Source: Nemania diffusa (taxonomy: Eukaryota > Ascomycota > Sordariomycetes > Xylariales > Xylariaceae). Taken from it: a DNA stretch of 64,000 bases. Below the pieces are notes generated by a model. That model had not been told where the DNA came from and did not search any database. It saw only the letters and a program-made list of their open reading frames with translations. The number at the start of each line of letters is the position of its first letter. Within the stretch, counting starts at the first letter, position 1. Where the stretch lies: contig JBBPUQ010000008.1 of the NCBI GenBank assembly GCA_038501195.1, positions 1,220,001 through 1,284,000 on the forward strand. Reading direction: 5' to 3'. Shown here piece by piece: positions 58,860 to 64,000 of this stretch. Both the position numbers and the translations under genes were made by a program.

Positions 58860-59867
58860 ATGGCTGCCAACACTATTTTGACGAGTAAGCTCTCTAGCGT
58901 ACTAGGGAGCGTTGCCATAGCTGGTATTGGAGCGGGAATTTATTCACGATATATGAACGTTGCACATGCGGACAGTGGTGCACCTCCAAAAGCGTTTGGA
59001 GGCGGCCCGGCGTTCTTGTCCCTGCAGCTACAGAGCAGTGAAGTTGTAAACCACAACACGAAGAGACTACGTTTTGCGTTGCCAACAGAAGAGCATGTCA
59101 GTGGACTGGCACTTACATGTAAGAACCCTACCAAAGAGCAGAGTAGCAAAATAGAGCACACCTATCTGACTGATCGAATAGCTGCCTTGCTTACATTTTC
59201 ATGGCCAAAGGGCTGTCTTCTCCCTTGCGTCCGACCGTATACACCCGTCACACGAAGTGGTAAGCTTAAACGGTCGTGCTCACTATGCTGCACGTATGTC
59301 ACTAACAATATTGTAGATGAGACTGGCATCCTCGAATTGATAGTCAAGAAGTACCCCAATGGAAAGCAGAGCACCCACCTACACTCCTTACAGCCTGGGG
59401 ATTATCTTCGCTTTGTAACACCCATCCCGGGGTACAAATGGGTACCAAACAAGCACCCTGACATCACGCTCATTGCTGGAGGTGCCGGCATCACGCCTAT
59501 GTACCAGCTGATCCAGGGCATATTGAACAATCCCGACGACAAAACGCGCATGACGCTCGTGTTTGGCGTGAATACGGATGCCGACGTGCTACTGAAGTTG
59601 GAGTTTGAGGATTTTGAGCGACGGTTCCCAGATCGCTTCAAGGCTATCTACACTGTTAGCAATCCTGTCCCTGGGTCACCTTATGCCAAGGGTTACGTGA
59701 CGAAGGAGCTCCTGAGTAAGGTAGTAGCGGCGACGCCTGACACTAAGGATACGAAGGTGTTTGTGTGCGGACCTCCGGCGATGGAGAATGCGCTAGTCGG
59801 AAGCCGGAAGCAGCAAGGCATACTGGGTGAGTTGGGATACACGAAAGATCAAATCCATAGATTCTAG
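58860..59867 (+). CDS. MCR1: NADH-cytochrome b5 reductase, mitochondrial outer-membrane type
   Basis: Three exons, 58860-59118, 59182-59259 and 59317-59867, encode 295 aa. The N-terminus has a short positive start and a hydrophobic segment (GSVAIAGIGAGIYSRY), as in Mcr1, which spans the outer membrane or is released into the intermembrane space. The FAD domain has RLRFALPT and RPYTPV. After it come KKYPNGKQSTHLHSL, the NADH-binding GGAGITPMYQ, VFGVNTDADVLL, and the C-terminal VFVCGPPAME and LGYTKDQIHRF. The enzyme passes electrons from NADH to cytochrome b5 for sterol and lipid metabolism and for protection from oxidative stress. Introns of 63 and 57 bp join LALTSALLTFSW and PVTRSDETGILE cleanly. 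This is a housekeeping gene. Confidence 0.93.
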   Translation: MAANTILTSKLSSVLGSVAIAGIGAGIYSRYMNVAHADSGAPPKAFGGGPAFLSLQLQSSEVVNHNTKRLRFALPTEEHVSGLALTCKNPTKEQSSKIEHTYLTDRIAALLTFSWPKGCLLPCVRPYTPVTRSGKLKRSCSLCCTYVTNNIVDETGILELIVKKYPNGKQSTHLHSLQPGDYLRFVTPIPGYKWVPNKHPDITLIAGGAGITPMYQLIQGILNNPDDKTRMTLVFGVNTDADVLLKLEFEDFERRFPDRFKAIYTVSNPVPGSPYAKGYVTKELLSKVVAATPDTKDTKVFVCGPPAMENALVGSRKQQGILGELGYTKDQIHRF

Positions 59868-60665
59868 TCGATCACGACTTGGTAGCAGCAGATTTGGCTA
59901 TGAAATAGAAAAGATCCTACTAAAGACTGAATACCCACTTCTTAGAATATGAGCTATAGCATCAGGATGTGCGCTATTCTTCGCAGAAAGGTGATTTAAT
60001 GCAAATTGAAAATTTATGTGATATTGACTAAACGCGCTGTGTGTGAGCTGGTTGGCGTGACCGGCTAATACGAGAAGAAAGGGTAATACCGACACAGTCA
60101 TACAAGTTTCCAAGCGGGAGGACCGTGGTTTCGAGAATATTAATATCGGACAATAGCAGAATAAGGGGACAGTCGAGTGACGAATGAACGGCTCATTGGA
60201 ACTCAGTCATTCGGGAAATATGTTGGCTGGCCCTAAATTTATCGAAAGATATTGTATCTTTCGTGGCACCGTCCGCAGTGAGAAAGGCACGCCTTCCTAG
60301 CCGAGGCAACTGCCTTCACATCTTTCTTACTAGTTCGAAGGAACAATGTTCAAATTACCTGAGACAAACACTTTCCGCGTGATATATTACTCCACGTCTA
60401 TCTGGTTTCACGGCCGCTACTTCTACTGATTTTGCTGCTAACAAGCATGGTTGCCGCATCACACGAACTGAAACTCTGATATTGGGTGCAGGTGCAATCA
60501 CAGACAAATTGAACAATAAATTCCATAGATGATCTTCGACAGAAGCACTTCCAAGATGTCGAAGCACCATACATTTCGCTATTTGCGGGCATCCATGCAG
60601 CAACTTGAGTACACTACTAATATATACCATTTCGAACAACATCGACTCCAAACTCCTATTGTATC
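59868..60665. other. Intergenic region, no supported gene
   Basis: The 3' flank of MCR1 and 5' flank of the amidoligase-like gene. A short inverted repeat around GAAAGATATTGTATCTTTC (near 60244) is visible. No gene was seen. Confidence 0.45.
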
Positions 60666-62081
60666 ATGGCATATGGCCAGGGAACAAAGATCCAATGGGA
60701 AGAGATTTGCATAGGTGTTGAAACGGAGGCACCTCTGACAGTAACGAAATCGAATGAGACAAATACGGATGAGTTGCTACAGGGAACGGAAGCCTTAATT
60801 GAACTTGCTAGACTATTCAACAAACACAATCTCAATGCATATCACAGCGCTGTCGATCATGAACATGATTATTCAAAATGGGCTATTACTTTTGACTCGA
60901 GTATTGATGTAAAGAACGAGTTGCTAGGTCAGTTTCTGTTTATTATTAACACGCCCTTCGATGCCTAGCTTTATTACTAATCAACTGTAAGTAGGGATTG
61001 GGTCACCTATCGAAATAAAATCTCCTCGGCTGTTGCTTGGTTCCTCGCCGCACGAGGAAAAGTTTCGTATAATGTGGGGGATTATTGAACGTTTTAAGAT
61101 ACCCAGTATTGAATATTGGAAGATGGCCAGCACTCACGGTACACATCCTCCAATACAAAGCTGCAGCTGGCATAAGCGTATGCTTGAGTGTTAATTTCTA
61201 ACAAGTGCATTCTTACAGTACACTTCTCGGTCCAACATAACCCTCGATTTCCGATAGACGTGGCCCAGAAACTCGCTTTTTGCGCCGTCTATTTCGAGAG
61301 AACGATTGACGAAATTCTTCCTAAAATGACGCACAAGAATGATATAAAGCGCCTAGGAGGTTGGCAGCATTGCGATAGGTTTGCTAAAAGGAACAGAGTT
61401 AGACCAAAGTTTAACGGCAGGAGACCGCTAGACGACCTAAAGGACTGTTGGGAGCACATTAGGGACACAAAAGATATCTACGAACTAAACGATTTGATGT
61501 GCTACGATGATGATGCGTATAGGAGATCTTATGGGCAGACTATCAAGAACTGGAAATGGAATTTCAAAGGCCTCGGCTTCAAGACTATCGAATTCCGCCA
61601 CAGTAAGTGCCCCTATCATATTTTCAATATTCCCTTCACAGTTTTAGAACGATCATCTGTTTAAAAGTCTGGCTTGACAAGGCGCTGCATATTACCGATT
61701 AGCCATTTTGGACCTCAGTCACATGAAGAGTTACTTAGATGGTATGTTGTAGTGCCTCCGAGCCGTTCGGCGCAGGAAACCCTAGACTGGATATCTTTCA
61801 CGACCAAGTTCGTGTTAGCTGCCGCCAAGGTCAATAGGGACAAGCTCGACAAGGCGCTCAAGACGAATGAGACATGTTTCACTGAGGCTTTAGGATACCG
61901 TACAGAGGGTTTTGAACGAGGCAGTCAACCGGTGACTGAACAGCTGTGGGCTGCTGATGGAAAATCAAATGCAATGACACCCCTTGGTTTAAAACGGTTC
62001 TTGGGTGCCGATGATGATCTCTGGGAAAGAATCATGAACACGAAAGCTCAGATCGAGAGTGAGTTAGCTAGTTTACCCTGA
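60666..62081 (+). CDS. Amidoligase-like protein
   Basis: Exons 60666-60927, 60995-61138 and 61219 to about 61612 are followed by a last exon that ends at 62081. The order of motifs matches the fungal amidoligase family (ATP-grasp-like/glutamine-synthetase fold): IGVETEAPL at the start, GSPIEIKSPRLL in exon 2, THVHFSVQHN created by joining exons 2 and 3 (the conserved HxH), and TIEFRH at the end of exon 3. Then come SHEELLRWYVVVPP and a helical C-terminus. The second intron is 80 bp (GTACAC...ACAG). The join to the last exon is unclear: the best donor GTAAGT at 61613 is out of phase with the obvious continuation, so a micro-exon, another donor or a frameshift is needed. Substrates of fungal amidoligases are unknown; they may make isopeptide or amide bonds. 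Confidence 0.7.
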
Positions 62082-62929
62082 AACCAAGGCTTCACTCTGG
62101 TGTAAGGCACGCCGCCGTAACTAGGTTTATTGGATAGGGTCGTTCATAAATTATAAAGTTGTTAGAGTGCCCAGAATTCTGGCAGCTTTTAATCATAATA
62201 CGACTACCTTTTTAGATATATTAAGCTGCCATAGGCTATTCCTAATGTGCTCTAATTCTAAACAGCGGTATTTTACTCGTGATTACGACCTTAAACCGCC
62301 ATGTCGATATTCACAATGAATTAAGACTATTGATTGATTTTTATTTTATTTTCTAATGACGTTAGCCTGATTGCAAAAATAACCTCAAATCAAAATTCTA
62401 GGGAATTGTAACAATATTTACCGTGGCTATAACTAGCTAGGGCCCCTATCGTCTGGTAAAAAGCGGTAATTGACCGAAGCCCTTTTCAAAAATTGTAAAC
62501 TTTGAGATGCTGCTCTGGTAACATAATCTTACCAAGAAAGACTAAGTATAAATAAAAAATAGACCTGGCTACTGCGTATGATGAAGCAGGTCCAAGGCGA
62601 CGCGCACGAGAACCCCTATTGTATTATAAGCTTACGTCGCTACGGAAGCACGCCCTTTAGTATACCGAAACGGTATGTGAGCCTTAAATGAAGTACTCAA
62701 TCATTCGTCATTCTAAGAAATTTGGGGGATTCATACCGAGTTCCTAGAGCAAGAGAGAGAGAGAGAGAGAGATTTTGTTTATCATATTATATCTATTACA
62801 ATTAAGGAATTCAACGGCGCCCTAATCTGCCTTAGGCAAGTAACCAAGACTTGTCTAGATGCCTACAGTGGGTCTCCAGAAATGACGCCCGCTACGCTTA
62901 TTTACACCAAAACTCACATATTTCACTTA
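62082..62929. other. Intergenic region with GA microsatellite
   Basis: Non-coding sequence after the amidoligase-like gene. It contains a GA dinucleotide run at about 62752-62772. No gene was recognised. Confidence 0.5.
62752..62772 (+). repeat. GA dinucleotide microsatellite
   Basis: About ten uninterrupted GA units; a simple-sequence repeat likely to vary in length between isolates. Confidence 0.85.
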
Positions 62930-63540
62930 TAAATATCTTTATAACTTTATATATATAAAAATTAATAAAAAATTAAATTAGATTATTTAAATTAAAAAAC
63001 AATTAAAAGTAAAAGTTTTAATTTTTTTGAAATTTAATAGCAAAACTTTTGTTATTATTAAAAAAAACTTTTTTAAAATTTTTGAATCTTTTTTAAAAAG
63101 TTTAAATAAAAAGTCGAAAATAAAATTTAAAAATAAGCGGTTAAAATTTTACTAACAAATTAAAGTATAAATAATTTAAAAATACAAGTTTTAAATTTCT
63201 ATTTTTAATATTTTTTACTTTTTAAAAAATATAAAATTTATTAAAACTTTTTAATTAATTTTAAAAAAGTATTTAAAAATATTAAATATATTATTTATAT
63301 TTAAAACTTATAAACTTTAGTTTTATTAATATTTATAAATATAAAAATATTTTCTATTAATTTATTATAATATAAAATTTATTTTTAATTAATTTTTAAA
63401 AATATAATATTAAAATAAAAACTAAAATAAAAAACTATTATTTATTACATTAATATATATTTAATAAATTTATAAATTTAAATTATAATAAATAAATAAT
63501 AAATATTAATAAAAATAATTCTTTTAATTTTTATTATTGA
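62930..63540. repeat. 610-bp nearly pure A+T block
   Basis: Almost every base is A or T, with only isolated G and C. There is no tandem unit. The sharp transitions at both ends and the absence of C fit a repeat eroded by RIP or an AT-isochore segment. No original element can be named. Confidence 0.7.
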
Positions 63541-64000
63541 AGTGTAGAGCGTGCATCGTTATTTAAGTATAAGGGTAGTAGATGTAAACTGGGGGGCAGG
63601 CGTCATTATTGGAGAGTGACTGTAGTACTCTAGCGCCGGCTATGGGAACTGGGGTTCGACTTAGTTGTGAGGAACAGAGGGTAGGTACCTATGATAAGAA
63701 GTACCTATAGTAGGTAGCATCGTATTACTGTGTTACCCGAAGCTGACCAAATCGCATGTGCCAAGCATGAAGCGTATCCTTTCCTATTTATTATTTCAAA
63801 GTTTTAAAAACAAGACTCTAAACACATAGTAGAAAATGAGATCGAATTGAGCACTTGAGGCAATATGTTGTCTAAATCTATGTGCCGGATTGGCGCGACG
63901 CTACCGATGCTTGTTCAGTGGCATTTGTCTCGGCCTAAGGCGAAGAACCCCGCATTTCCATATTGACACTAGATAGACCCCTCGTCGGTTACGGGATCAC
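63541..64000. other. Terminal intergenic region
   Basis: Base composition returns to normal at 63540. There is a GTAGGTACCTATG-type run near 63680 and no supported gene up to the window end. Confidence 0.4.

Overview
This is nuclear DNA of a filamentous ascomycete (Pezizomycotina). The genes carry short introns of about 50-160 bp with GTAAGT/GTGAGT-type donors. The families are typical of moulds: HET-domain proteins, a NACHT-type NOD-like receptor, a Clr5-domain protein, a sedolisin, a fungal P450 and a fungal amidoligase. There is one Pol III tRNA-Ser. Long AT-only stretches look like repeats mutated by RIP. No virus or prokaryotic replicon is visible.

Layout. 1-16 kb is gene-poor: a degenerate telomere-like G-rich repeat (0.5-0.8 kb), a Clr5-domain gene, a divergent EthD/P450 pair, about 4.7 kb of mostly decayed DNA, and a small beta-trefoil lectin gene. 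16-25 kb, bracketed by two similar 50-bp sequences, holds a 1423-aa NACHT receptor with near-identical C-terminal repeats and an Mps1/TTK-type spindle-checkpoint kinase. 26-30 kb has a secreted GDSL esterase and an 890-bp foldback element with TA flanks, inserted just upstream of an RNase H-fold gene whose catalytic residues are altered. 32-44 kb has a Ser/Thr-rich single-pass membrane protein, a convergent pair (S66 LD-carboxypeptidase-like and acyl-protein-thioesterase-like), a secreted tripeptidyl-peptidase of the sedolisin family, and an unrecognised 466-aa protein.

44.9-55.9 kb is the most striking block: two members of one unusual fungal protein-kinase family (each with a conserved N-terminal region and a non-canonical DFG motif), then two convergent HET-domain genes. 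One of these needs either a 43-nt intron or has a frameshift. 56.7-62 kb has a GPI-type surface protein with no visible start codon, tRNA-Ser(AGA), mitochondrial NADH-cytochrome b5 reductase and an amidoligase-like gene. The window ends in about 600 bp of almost pure A+T.

How the genes may work together (inference): the NACHT receptor, the kinase pair and the two HET genes belong to families tied to non-self recognition and incompatibility. With the mobile-element debris they make the window look like an accessory recognition region interspersed with housekeeping genes (Mps1, MCR1, tRNA). Exon joins were chosen by eye from splice consensus, frame and remembered family patterns; no alignment or transcript data were available.
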